Part shown: positions 1 through 7,580 of the stretch, in pieces
Layout: each line of letters starts with the position of its first letter
Numbering within the stretch: position 1 is the first letter of the stretch
Source: Nakamurella endophytica
GTDB taxonomy: Bacteria > Actinomycetota > Actinomycetes > Mycobacteriales > Nakamurellaceae
Assembly: GCF_014646215.1 (NCBI RefSeq)
Contig: NZ_BMNA01000001.1
Span: 573,250-637,249, forward strand
Length of the DNA stretch: 64,000 bases
Reading direction: 5' to 3'
Position numbers and translations under genes: made by a program
Notes under the pieces: model-generated
Told to the model about the DNA's origin: nothing
Databases searched by the model: none
The model's input: the letters and a program-made list of their open reading frames with translations, nothing else

Positions 1-596
1 GCACCCCGGACGGCGGCTGGCCGCCGGCGATGTCCCGGCAGGAGCTGACCGGCGCGATCCACGAGAACATCGACCACCTCGGCGTGCAGGCGATGGACGT
101 GGTGAACCTGCGCATGTCCGGCCCCGGCGGGGCCCTGTTCACCGAAGGGTCGCTCGCCGAGCCGTTCACCGTGCTGCTGGACCTGCAGCAGCAGGGACTC
201 GTCCGGCACATCGGGGTCAGCAACGTCGGCCCCGGCCCGCTGGCCGAGGCCCGGTCGCTCGGTCCGGTGGTGTGCGTGCAGAACGCCTACAACGTCGTCG
301 ACCGCGGCGACGACCCGCTGGTCGACCGGTGCACCGCGGACGGCCTGGCCTTCGTCCCCTTCTTTCCGCTCGGCGGCTTCGCCCCGCTCCAGGCGGACCG
401 GTTCAGCGCTCTCGCCGGCGAGGCCGGACTGACGACCATGCAGCTGGCACTGGCCTGGCTGCTGGCGCGCTCGCCGGCGATCCTGACCATCCCGGGCACG
501 TCGAGCGTCGCGCACCTGCGGGAGAACGTCGCGGCGGCCGGCGTCCGGCTGTCGGAGGGAGACCTCGCCCAGCTGGACGCGCTGGCCACCGCGTAG
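1..596 (+). CDS. Aldo/keto reductase, 3' part only (5' end outside window)
   Basis: C-terminal part of an aldo/keto reductase, an NAD(P)H-dependent carbonyl reductase with a TIM-barrel fold. The frame is open from the first bases of the window (reading TPDGGWPPAMSR) to the TAG at 594-596, so the true start lies upstream. The GGWP segment, the NIDHLGVQAMDVVNLRM helix/strand, the IGVSNV strand and the C-terminal IPGTSSVAHLRENV cofactor loop are all family hallmarks. The N-terminal catalytic Asp/Tyr/Lys are not in the window, so activity cannot be judged. The substrate is unknown. The next gene is convergent and unrelated. Confidence 0.85.
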   Translation, partial: TPDGGWPPAMSRQELTGAIHENIDHLGVQAMDVVNLRMSGPGGALFTEGSLAEPFTVLLDLQQQGLVRHIGVSNVGPGPLAEARSLGPVVCVQNAYNVVDRGDDPLVDRCTADGLAFVPFFPLGGFAPLQADRFSALAGEAGLTTMQLALAWLLARSPAILTIPGTSSVAHLRENVAAAGVRLSEGDLAQLDALATA

Positions 597-667
597 CGCC
601 GCGGCCCGGGCCGGCACCACGACCGGGACACCGGGTGGGTACCCGGGCCGCCCGGAGCGAGCCGGGG

Positions 668-1573
668 TCAGGCGGTGGCCGGCGCGGACCCCGTGCCGCC
701 CTGCTCTCCGCCGGAGCCGGCCCCGCCGCTGCCGTCACCGCCACCACTGCCACGACTGCCGGGCAATTGGCCGCCCGGCAGTTCGCCGCCCGGCAGTGGG
801 CGACCGCCGACTGCGCCGGTCCCGGAGCCGTCGGCGGTGAACACCGCCGTCAGGGTCACCGTCGAGCCCTGCACCGTGCCCAGGACCAGCACCGACGTGC
901 CGGTGCTGACGCCCGAGACGTCGACCCCGTTCGGCACCGCGTACGTCGAGACGTACCCGTCGGTGCTCCTCACGGTCAGCGAGCCGGATCCGACAGCGGT
1001 CACCGCACCGCGCTGCAGCCGCTCGGTGACCGTCGAGGACCCGGACGACACCACGACGTCCCCGTGCAGCGCGCCGGCCAGCAATGCCATGGCGCCGCCC
1101 CGACCGGCCGCGCCGCGACCGACGGCCCCGGTGTCCGAGGCGCCGTCGGGCGCGGAGCCGTACCCGCCGAGCCCGCCGCCACCAGGCCCGCCGAAGCCAC
1201 CTGGCCCGCCTGCCGCCTGCGTCTGCGCGGAACCGGTGGACGCGCTCGCCGCGGAGATCGCGACGGTGCCGCCGACGGCCACCACGGCGGCCACGCCGAC
1301 GGCGGTCAAGGTCTTGGCGGTGGCGGACATCCGGCGCCGACCCGTCGCCGAGGTCGCCGGGTCCGTCCAGCCCGCCGGCGCACCGGCACCTGGCCACGCG
1401 TCCGGTGGCACCGACCCACCCGCGGCTCCCGGGGCGCCGGCGGGGGGATCGGATCCGGGGACGGCAGCGCCACCGACCGCGGGCGCCACCGGCGGGCGCG
1501 GGGGGACGCCCCAGACGGGGCCGGGGTCGTCGGGTGCAGCGGTGGACCGGTCGTCGGGCGAATGGTCGGACAT
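668..1573 (-). CDS. Membrane-anchored DUF5666-type protein
   Basis: A 301-residue protein of unknown function. It has a Pro/Gly-rich N-terminus of about 85 residues, one membrane segment (TLTAVGVAAVVAVGGTVAI), a Gly-rich linker (GGFGGPGGGGLGGYG), then an extracytoplasmic beta-rich part (GAVTAVGSGSLTVRSTDG, VLVLGTVQGSTVTLTAV) typical of DUF5666, and a Ser/Gly-rich tail. The ATG at 1573 was chosen because GAAAGG lies about 10 bases upstream and the sequence becomes low-complexity beyond it. It is divergent from the response regulator gene. DUF5666 proteins are often found beside such two-component systems, so it may be a target or an accessory sensor; that is inference. Confidence 0.75.
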   Translation of the reverse strand: MSDHSPDDRSTAAPDDPGPVWGVPPRPPVAPAVGGAAVPGSDPPAGAPGAAGGSVPPDAWPGAGAPAGWTDPATSATGRRRMSATAKTLTAVGVAAVVAVGGTVAISAASASTGSAQTQAAGGPGGFGGPGGGGLGGYGSAPDGASDTGAVGRGAAGRGGAMALLAGALHGDVVVSSGSSTVTERLQRGAVTAVGSGSLTVRSTDGYVSTYAVPNGVDVSGVSTGTSVLVLGTVQGSTVTLTAVFTADGSGTGAVGGRPLPGGELPGGQLPGSRGSGGGDGSGGAGSGGEQGGTGSAPATA

Positions 1574-1898
1574 GTGCAGGACCCTTTCGGTGGGGCGGAC
1601 CGTCGGCGGATGAGCCGCCGGGATCGGGGAACCGTCGGTGTGCAGTACGGGCGCCGCGGCGACAGCCGCCGGCTCCGGTGCGGGCGTCCGGCCACCCCGC
1701 CGCGAGGGGAGACGAGGTGGCCGGAGCCGCGCCGGTGGCGGGACGTCGCCGAGCGCAAGGCCGACAGTGGCGGCGGCACCTGTACCACCGCTGTGACCGC
1801 GGACGGCGCCCGATGTGCACGGCCGGTCCCCCACCAGGCACAGCTTCCGCACAGCCCGGTCCTTGGCACGGCACACAGCGGGCGCTCAGGATCTGCCC
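1574..1898. other. Divergent intergenic region, DUF5666 gene / response regulator
   Basis: A 325-base stretch without a gene. Its right end holds the CACAGC half-site array (described separately) before the response regulator. Near 1779-1795 the minus strand reads CACAGC, five bases, TACAGG, a partial copy of the same 11-base period facing the DUF5666 gene, but without the third half-site or a hexamer at the expected place. Confidence 0.5.
1839..1892 (+). promoter_or_regulatory. Predicted response-regulator box array and -10 (site A)
   Basis: CACAGC at 1839 and 1850 (11-base period) and CACACAGC at 1872-1879, followed by CAGGAT at 1887-1892 and, six bases on, the GTG start of the response regulator. 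The offsets match two further arrays at 4401 and 7471. Direct repeats with an 11-base period are how OmpR/PhoB-type regulators bind DNA, so autoregulation is inferred. Confidence 0.6.
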
Positions 1899-2663
1899 GT
1901 GACCACGAGCGCGCCCTTCGCCGGCTTCCAACCGCAGGTCGACCCGAACCGGGAACTGCTCCGCGGGCCGGAGGGCCGCCCGATCAAGGTGCTCGTCGTC
2001 GACGACGAGCAGACCCTGGCCGAGCTGCTCGCGCTGGCGCTGCGCTACGAGGGCTGGGAGGTGCGCACGGCCGGGGACGGCGCGGCGGCGGTCACCGCGG
2101 CCCGGGAGCTGCGGCCGGACCTCGTCGTGCTCGACGTCATGCTCCCCGACATGGACGGCCTCGAGGTGCTGCGCCGGCTGCGCAACGAGTTCGAGCGCAC
2201 CCCGGTGCTGTTCCTCACCGCCAAGGACGCGGTCGAGGACCGCATCGCCGGGCTCACCGCCGGCGGCGACGACTACGTCACCAAGCCGTTCTCCATCGAG
2301 GAACTGGTGCTGCGGCTGCGGGCGCTGCTGCGCCGCTCGCACGTGGCGCTGACCTCGGACAGCTCGCTGCTGACGGTCGGCGACCTGAGCCTGGACGAGG
2401 ACAGCCGCGAGGTGCACCGGGGCGGCACGCTGATCCCGCTCACCGCCACCGAGTTCGAGCTGCTGCGCTTCCTGATGCGCAACGCCAAGCGCGTGCTGTC
2501 CAAGGCGCAGATCCTGGACCGCGTGTGGAACTACGACTTCGGCGGCCAGGCCAACATCGTCGAGCTGTACATCTCCTACCTGCGCAAGAAGATCGACGCG
2601 GGCCGACCGCCGATGATCCACACGATGCGCGGCTTCGGCTATGTCCTCAAACCCGCGACCTGA
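1899..2663 (+). CDS. OmpR/PhoB-family response regulator (TrcR-like)
   Basis: DNA-binding response regulator of 254 residues. The receiver domain (about residues 28-145) has the acidic pair D35-D36, phospho-acceptor D79 in LVVLDVMLPDMDG, the Thr of LFLTAK and the Lys of YVTKPF. The C-terminal winged helix (about 160-253) has LTATEFELLRFLM and the recognition helix NIVELYISYLRKKI. The GTG at 1899 lies six bases after a -10-like CAGGAT, which suggests a leaderless mRNA. The frame is open further upstream but non-conserved there. The sensor kinase gene overlaps its 3' end by 23 bases. Likely targets are the genes behind the CACAGC arrays, including itself. Confidence 0.92.
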   Translation: MTTSAPFAGFQPQVDPNRELLRGPEGRPIKVLVVDDEQTLAELLALALRYEGWEVRTAGDGAAAVTAARELRPDLVVLDVMLPDMDGLEVLRRLRNEFERTPVLFLTAKDAVEDRIAGLTAGGDDYVTKPFSIEELVLRLRALLRRSHVALTSDSSLLTVGDLSLDEDSREVHRGGTLIPLTATEFELLRFLMRNAKRVLSKAQILDRVWNYDFGGQANIVELYISYLRKKIDAGRPPMIHTMRGFGYVLKPAT

Positions 2664-4365
2664 CACGGCGGATCCCGCGGGGGGGCCGCGCCGGGCGGTG
2701 CCGGTCGTGCCGGTCGTGCCGGTCGTGCCGGTCGGGCCGCCGGACCCGGGACGGGACCAGGCGGGACGAGGCCCCGACCCGGCCGCCCCGACGGATCCCG
2801 CCGGCGTCACCGGGACCGGTCCGGAGCAGGGCGCGCCGCCGCCGCAGCGCCGGCCGTGGACGCTGCGCACCAAGCTGATCGCCGGCTTCGTCGCCCTGAT
2901 CATCGCGGTCTGCGCCGTCGTCGGCGTGGTCACCGAGGTGTTCCTGAGCAAGTACCTGGTGCAGCAGGTGGACACCCGGCTCAACTCGACCGTGCAGCGG
3001 CGCGGACCCGGCGACGACGGCGCACCGCCCAGGACGTCGCCGTCGGCCACGGCCCTGCCGGCACCGGAGTGCACCACCCAGGCCGGCCCGTACGGCCGGC
3101 AGCCGGACGACAGCATCTTCGCGGTCGTCCAGGACGGCGAGGTGACCGGAGCGGTGCTGCGCAGGAGCTTCGGCACCTGCTCCGTGCTGACCGCCGCGCA
3201 GGCCGCCCCGCTCGTCGGGATCCGGATCGGCTCCCCCCCGCAGACGGTCGACCTCGGCGACTTCGGCAGCTTCCGGGTCGTCGCCCGGGCGGCGGGTGAC
3301 GAGACGCTGGTCAGCGCCCTGTCGCTGTCCGAGGTCTCCGACACCCAGGTACGACTGGCGGTCATCATGGCGGCGGTGATGGGCGGCGCGCTGCTCGCCG
3401 GCGGCGGCGCCGTGTTCTGGATCGTCCGCCGGTCGGTCCGCCCGCTCGAGCGGGTGGCCGCGACCGCGCGGCAGGTGTCGACGCTGCAGCTGGCCCGCGG
3501 CGAGGTCGACCTGTCGGTGCGGGTCCCGGAGCGGGACACCGACCGGCGGACCGAGATCGGCCAGGTCGGCGCCGCGTTGAACCAGATGCTCGGCCACGTC
3601 TCCAGCGCGCTGGAGTCCCGGCACGCCTCGGAGACCCGGGTCCGGCAGTTCGTCGCCGACGCCTCGCACGAGCTCCGCACGCCGCTCGCGGCGATCCGGG
3701 GGTATGCCGAACTCGCCCGCCGCGGCGAGCACGACCCCGGTGCCGTGGCGCACGCCCTGCGCCGCGTCGAGTCCGAGTCGGCCCGGATGACGACGCTCGT
3801 CGAGGACCTCTTGCTGCTGGCCCGGCTGGACTCCGGCCGGCCGCTGGCCGGCGAGGAGGTCGACCTGACCATGCTGGTCGTCGACCGGGTCTCCGACGCC
3901 CGGGTCGCCGGTCCCGACCACCGCTGGCAGCTCGATCTGCCCGACGAGCCGGTCACTGTCGTCGGTGACGGCGCGCGGCTGCACCAGGTGCTGGCCAACC
4001 TGCTGGCCAACGCGCGCACGCACACCCCGCCCGGCACCACGGTGGTCACCGGGCTGCGGGCCGTGCCGGACGGCGTGCTGCTCACCGTCACCGACGACGG
4101 TCCCGGCATCCCGGCCGAGCTGCAGCCGGAGATCTTCAACCGGTTCGTCCGCGGCGACTCGTCCCGCTCCAGGGCGGCGGGGTCGACGGGGCTCGGGCTG
4201 GCCATCGTGGCCGCGGTGATCGCCGCGCACGGCGGCGCGGTCTCCGTCGAGAGCCGGCCCGGTCGGACCCAGGCCCGGGTCTGGTTGCCGGACATCGCAT
4301 CCGGCGCGACGGAGGCCGCGACGGTGCCCGCGGCCGCGCGGCAGGACGCCGGCCGCGCCGGCTGA
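2641..4365 (+). CDS. Sensor histidine kinase, partner of the preceding regulator
   Basis: A 574-residue membrane kinase. A low-complexity cytoplasmic N-terminus with VPV tandem repeats is followed by TM1 (about 76-100, IAGFVALIIAVCAVVGVV), an extracytoplasmic sensor region, TM2 (about 240-260), HAMP, and a HisKA domain with H343 in DASHELRTPLAAIRGYAEL. The HATPase_c domain has the N box (LANLLANARTHT), DDGPGIP and GSTGLGLAIV. It starts inside the regulator gene, so the two are translationally coupled, and no Shine-Dalgarno sequence is evident. The signal is unknown. The N-terminal repeat probably varies between strains. Confidence 0.92.
   Translation: MSSNPRPDTADPAGGPRRAVPVVPVVPVVPVGPPDPGRDQAGRGPDPAAPTDPAGVTGTGPEQGAPPPQRRPWTLRTKLIAGFVALIIAVCAVVGVVTEVFLSKYLVQQVDTRLNSTVQRRGPGDDGAPPRTSPSATALPAPECTTQAGPYGRQPDDSIFAVVQDGEVTGAVLRRSFGTCSVLTAAQAAPLVGIRIGSPPQTVDLGDFGSFRVVARAAGDETLVSALSLSEVSDTQVRLAVIMAAVMGGALLAGGGAVFWIVRRSVRPLERVAATARQVSTLQLARGEVDLSVRVPERDTDRRTEIGQVGAALNQMLGHVSSALESRHASETRVRQFVADASHELRTPLAAIRGYAELARRGEHDPGAVAHALRRVESESARMTTLVEDLLLLARLDSGRPLAGEEVDLTMLVVDRVSDARVAGPDHRWQLDLPDEPVTVVGDGARLHQVLANLLANARTHTPPGTTVVTGLRAVPDGVLLTVTDDGPGIPAELQPEIFNRFVRGDSSRSRAAGSTGLGLAIVAAVIAAHGGAVSVESRPGRTQARVWLPDIASGATEAATVPAAARQDAGRAG
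2698..2733 (+). repeat. In-frame 9-bp tandem repeat, 4 copies of GTGCCGGTC
   Basis: Four perfect copies encode VPVVPVVPVVPV in the cytoplasmic N-terminus of the histidine kinase. Copy-number change would keep the frame. Confidence 0.9.
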
Positions 4366-4394
4366 TCGGGCACCGCCGGCCGCGCCGGCTGATC
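4348..4394 (+). repeat. 20-bp direct duplication spanning the kinase stop codon
   Basis: A 20-base sequence (GCCGGCCGCG CCGGCTGATC when joined) occurs at 4348-4367, where it contains the kinase TGA, and again at 4375-4394, with a 27-base period. It looks like a local tandem duplication. Each copy contains GCCGGC twice and could fold, so a weak terminator role is possible. Confidence 0.7.
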
Positions 4395-4400
4395 CGAAGC

Positions 4401-4454
4401 CACAGCACGGCCACAGTCCGGGCCGCGAGGCGGCACAGCGCTGCGGCCGACCGT
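4401..4454 (+). promoter_or_regulatory. Predicted response-regulator box array and -10 (site B)
   Basis: CACAGC at 4401, CACAGT at 4412 and CACAGC at 4434 (offsets 0, 11, 33), then GACCGT at 4449-4454, exactly 15 bases after the start of the third half-site, as in site A. The ATG of the glycosyltransferase gene follows seven bases later, so a leaderless transcript is likely. No -35 element is apparent, which fits an activator-dependent promoter. Confidence 0.6.
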
Positions 4455-4461
4455 CGTGGAC

Positions 4462-5754
4462 ATGACGATCGACCTGCTGCCCGACGCCGGCCCCGCGCCC
4501 CACGACCCCGCCGCCGCCCTGCCGGCCGGCGCCGACCGCACGGACCTCGCCACCCCGGTGCTGTCGGTGGACGTCGTCGTCCCGGTGTACAACGAGGAGG
4601 TCGACCTGGCCCCTGCCGTGCGCAGGCTGCACCGCTACCTGTCCGGCACGCTCCCGTACAGCTTCCGGATCACCGTGGCCGACAACGCCTCGACCGACGG
4701 CACGGCGGCCATCGCCGATCAGCTGGCCGGCGAGTTGCGCCAGGTGCGGGCCCTGCACCTGACGCAGAAGGGCCGGGGCCGCGCCCTCAAGGCGGCCTGG
4801 ACCGACTCCGACGCCGCGGTGCTCGCCTACATGGACGTCGACCTGTCCACCGACCTGGCCGCCGTGCTGCCGCTCATCGCGCCGCTGCTGTCCGGCCATT
4901 CGGACGTCGCCATCGGGTCGCGCCTGGCCCGCGGTTCGCGCGTGGTGCGCGGGCCCAAGCGCGAGTTCATCTCCCGCTGCTACAACCAGATCCTGCGTCG
5001 CACCCTGGCGGCGCGGTTCACCGACGCCCAGTGCGGGTTCAAGGCGGTCCGCTCGGACGTGGCCCGGCAGCTGCTGCCGCTGGTGCAGGACGACGGCTGG
5101 TTCTTCGACACCGAGCTGCTGGTGCTGGCCGAACGCGCCGGCCTGCGGATCGCCGAGGTGCCGGTGGACTGGGTCGACGACCCGGACTCGCGGGTCGACA
5201 TCGTCGCGACCGCCGTCGCCGACCTCAAGGGTGTCTGGCGGGTCGGCCGGGCGCTCGCCACCGGTGCGCTGCCGCTGGCGCAGGTCTCGGCACAGCTGGG
5301 TAGGGGCGCCCTGGAGCCGGCGACGCCCGGCGTGCCGCCCGGGATGACGCGCCAGCTGGCGCGCTTCGGCGCCATCGGCGTGGCGTCGACGCTGGCGTAC
5401 CTCGTGCTGTTCCTGCTGCTGCATCCCGTCGTCGGCGCCCAGGCCGCCAACGTCCTGGCGCTGGCCGCCACCGCGGTGGGCAACACGGCCGCCAACCGGC
5501 GCTGGACGTTCGGCGTCCGGGAGCGGACCGGAGCGGCACGGCACCAGGCGCAGGGCCTGGGCATCTTCCTGCTCGGGCTGGCCATCACCAGTGGCGCGCT
5601 GGCCGTGCTGCGGGCCACCGCGCCCGGCGCGGACCGCACCACGCAGCTCACGGTCCTGGTGCTGGCGAACCTCGCGGCCACCCTGGTGCGGTTCCTGCTC
5701 ATGCGGGGCTGGATGTTCCGCCGCGGCACCCGCGGCACCCGCCCGACGCGCTGA
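4462..5754 (+). CDS. GT2 glycosyltransferase fused to a GtrA-like membrane domain
   Basis: A 430-residue fusion. Residues about 30-260 form a GT-A domain of the dolichyl/polyprenyl-phosphate sugar synthase type: VDVVVPVYNEEVDL, the metal-binding DVDLSTD and QCGFKAVR. Residues about 295-425 form a four-helix GtrA-like domain (FGAIGVASTLAYLVLFLLL, VLALAATAVGNTAANR). Such proteins load a sugar onto a polyprenyl phosphate, and GtrA domains are thought to flip it. The GT39 enzyme about 2 kb downstream could be the user; both carry the same CACAGC array. ATG 4462 is preferred to the in-frame GTG at 4456 because of the -10 position. Confidence 0.88.
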   Translation: MTIDLLPDAGPAPHDPAAALPAGADRTDLATPVLSVDVVVPVYNEEVDLAPAVRRLHRYLSGTLPYSFRITVADNASTDGTAAIADQLAGELRQVRALHLTQKGRGRALKAAWTDSDAAVLAYMDVDLSTDLAAVLPLIAPLLSGHSDVAIGSRLARGSRVVRGPKREFISRCYNQILRRTLAARFTDAQCGFKAVRSDVARQLLPLVQDDGWFFDTELLVLAERAGLRIAEVPVDWVDDPDSRVDIVATAVADLKGVWRVGRALATGALPLAQVSAQLGRGALEPATPGVPPGMTRQLARFGAIGVASTLAYLVLFLLLHPVVGAQAANVLALAATAVGNTAANRRWTFGVRERTGAARHQAQGLGIFLLGLAITSGALAVLRATAPGADRTTQLTVLVLANLAATLVRFLLMRGWMFRRGTRGTRPTR

Positions 5755-6035
5755 GCTCGCGCGGCCGGTCCGGACCGTCCCGCACCCGGACCGGGACCGG
5801 TCCGCACCCGGTCCGGACCCGCCGCGCGGCGAGGCGGGCGGTCACGCCGGGCAGCCGCAGGTCGTCACGCACGCGCCGCCGGTGGGCGGGCCACCCGGAC
5901 GGGGCCGCGGCGCGGTGCCGCGGTGACGGGTCGACGCCGTGCCGTGGTACATCCGGGCCGCGGTGGGTACCGGGGGGGCTGACAGACGGCGACCCCACGC
6001 CTGGGGACGCCGGCCCGACACCGAAAGGCCCCCGC
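5755..6035. other. Intergenic region with dense GGTCCGGACC palindromes
   Basis: No gene was recognised. Between about 5757 and 5830 several overlapping copies of GGTCCGGACC/CCGGTCC lie inside an outer GCGCGGC...GCCGCGC pair, so the RNA could form a strong branched hairpin; it may act as the terminator of the GT2 gene. CCCCACGCCTGGGG near 5992-6005 is a small hairpin just before the next gene. No CACAGC array is present here. Confidence 0.4.
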
Positions 6036-7442
6036 ATGGCCGACTCCACGCGACGCACCCCGGACACCTGGCCCGCGGTCCCGGCGACCACGGATGCCAC
6101 GGGCCGGGCCGCGGACGGTGTCACGGCGAAGGCCCCGCACGCCGCGACCGGCCCGCAGGACGACACCGTCACCACCGGCATGCGCATCGCCGGGGCCTGG
6201 TCATGGCGCTTCCTGGTGGTCGTCGCCGCGGCCGCGGCGCTGTACTGGGCGCTGGGCTACCTGTCCGAGATCACCATCCCGATCACCATCGCGCTGCTGC
6301 TGTGCGCCCTGCTCAACCCCGTCAAGCGACTGCTGGTCCGGCACAACTGGAACAACACCCTGGCCACCGTCGTGGTGTTCGTCGGCGGGCTGCTGATCGT
6401 CGCCGGCATCATCACGCTGGTCATCGAGCAGTTCGTGGCCGGCTCGTCCGACCTGGCGACGCGGGTCGGCAGCGGTCTCGACACCGTCCAGCGGTGGCTG
6501 GTGACGGGGCCGCTGCATCTGTCCCAGTCACAGCTCGACAACTACGTCACCACCATCAAGAACGCGGTGACCGAGAACCGGTCGGCGCTCACCTCGGGGG
6601 CGCTGACCACGGCCGGAGCCGTGGGCCGAGTGCTCACCGGCCTGGTGCTGACCCTGTTCATCCTGTTCTTCTTCCTGCGCGACGGGAAGCACATCTGGGA
6701 CTGGCTCGTCCGGCTGACGCCACGCCGGGCCCGCACCCGGATCCACGGGGCGGCCGAGCGCGCCTGGTGGACGCTCGGCGGGTATGTGCGGGCCACGGTG
6801 CTGGTCGCGTTCGTCGATGCGATCGGCATCGGGCTGGGCCTGGTCGTCCTGGGCGTGCCGCTGGCCGTGCCGCTGACCGCGTTCGTGTTCCTGTCCTCGT
6901 TCATCCCCATCGTCGGCGCGCTGGTCTCGGGCGTGGTGGCCGTGCTGGTGGCGCTGGTCACCGTCGGACTGGTCAAGGCGATCATCGTGCTGGCCGTCGT
7001 CATCGCCGTGCAGCAGCTGGAGGCCCACGTGCTGCAGCCGGTGCTGATGGGGCGCGCTGTGCACATCCACCCGCTCGCCGTCGCGCTGGCCATCGCGTCC
7101 GGCGTGATCATCGCCGGCATCCCGGGGGCGCTGCTGGCCGTCCCGATCAGCGCCTGCGCCAACGCGGCCGTGAAGTATCTGGCCGGCCGGGAGACCTCGC
7201 CCGCGGACAGCAAGGACCGGGTCGAGCGCGCACTGGAGCGGACGCCGCACGGCTCCCGACCGGTCGGCGCGACGGTGGGCAGCACGGGCAGCACGGGCAG
7301 CACGGGCAGCACGGGCAGCACCGCCAGCACCGCCAGCACCGCCAGCACCGCCAGCACCGCCAGCACCGCCAGCACCGCCACGGCACCGCGCGGTGAGGGC
7401 GACACCCCGGCGACCGGACGGTCGGGTCGGCGCAAGCGCTGA
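6036..7442 (+). CDS. AI-2E family transporter (PerM/TqsA-like permease)
   Basis: A 468-residue polytopic membrane protein of the AI-2E/PerM family, which exports small molecules or moves ions; the substrate cannot be told. After about 45 hydrophilic residues there are about eight membrane segments, with the conserved ITIPITIALLLCALLNPV, the FILFFFLRDGKHIWDWL segment and FLSSFIPIVGALVSGV. The long HVLQPVLMGRAVHIHPLAV segment near the end is a family signature. ATG 6036 has GAAAGG upstream. The C-terminus carries an STG/STA tandem repeat that is not part of the family. It is flanked by genes with the predicted regulator boxes but has none itself. Confidence 0.88.
   Translation: MADSTRRTPDTWPAVPATTDATGRAADGVTAKAPHAATGPQDDTVTTGMRIAGAWSWRFLVVVAAAAALYWALGYLSEITIPITIALLLCALLNPVKRLLVRHNWNNTLATVVVFVGGLLIVAGIITLVIEQFVAGSSDLATRVGSGLDTVQRWLVTGPLHLSQSQLDNYVTTIKNAVTENRSALTSGALTTAGAVGRVLTGLVLTLFILFFFLRDGKHIWDWLVRLTPRRARTRIHGAAERAWWTLGGYVRATVLVAFVDAIGIGLGLVVLGVPLAVPLTAFVFLSSFIPIVGALVSGVVAVLVALVTVGLVKAIIVLAVVIAVQQLEAHVLQPVLMGRAVHIHPLAVALAIASGVIIAGIPGALLAVPISACANAAVKYLAGRETSPADSKDRVERALERTPHGSRPVGATVGSTGSTGSTGSTGSTASTASTASTASTASTASTATAPRGEGDTPATGRSGRRKR
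7281..7379 (+). repeat. In-frame 9-bp repeat: 4 x AGCACGGGC then 7 x AGCACCGCC
   Basis: Eleven 9-bp units encode (STG)4(STA)7 in the cytosolic tail of the permease. The two homogeneous blocks suggest separate expansions of variants of one unit. The length keeps the frame. Confidence 0.95.
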
Positions 7443-7470
7443 CCCGCCCCGGCGGGCGACCCGCAGCGCT

Positions 7471-7524
7471 CACAACGGGCGCACAGCGCAGCGCGCGGGG
7501 CGACACAGCCCGGGCCCGGAGCGT
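7471..7524 (+). promoter_or_regulatory. Predicted response-regulator box array and -10 (site C)
   Basis: CACAAC at 7471, CACAGC at 7482 and CACAGC at 7504 (offsets 0, 11, 33), then GAGCGT at 7519-7524, again 15 bases after the start of the third half-site. Transcription would start near 7531, leaving a leader of about 50 bases with GAAGGA before the ATG of the GT39 gene. Confidence 0.6.
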
Positions 7525-7580
7525 GGGAACCGCCGGCGCGAACCGTCGCCGGCTCCCCCGCCGCGCGAAGGATCGAACCC

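Noticed and set aside
1757..1795. A second, minus-strand CACAGC array for the DUF5666 gene
   Set aside because: Two half-sites (one TACAGG) fit the 11-base period, but the third box and a properly placed -10 are missing, so it is noted only as a partial match.
735..4592. A very long open frame antisense to the DUF5666, regulator and kinase genes
   Set aside because: High G+C leaves antisense frames open. The translation is Arg/Ser/His-rich without domains, and the opposite strand holds clear conserved genes.
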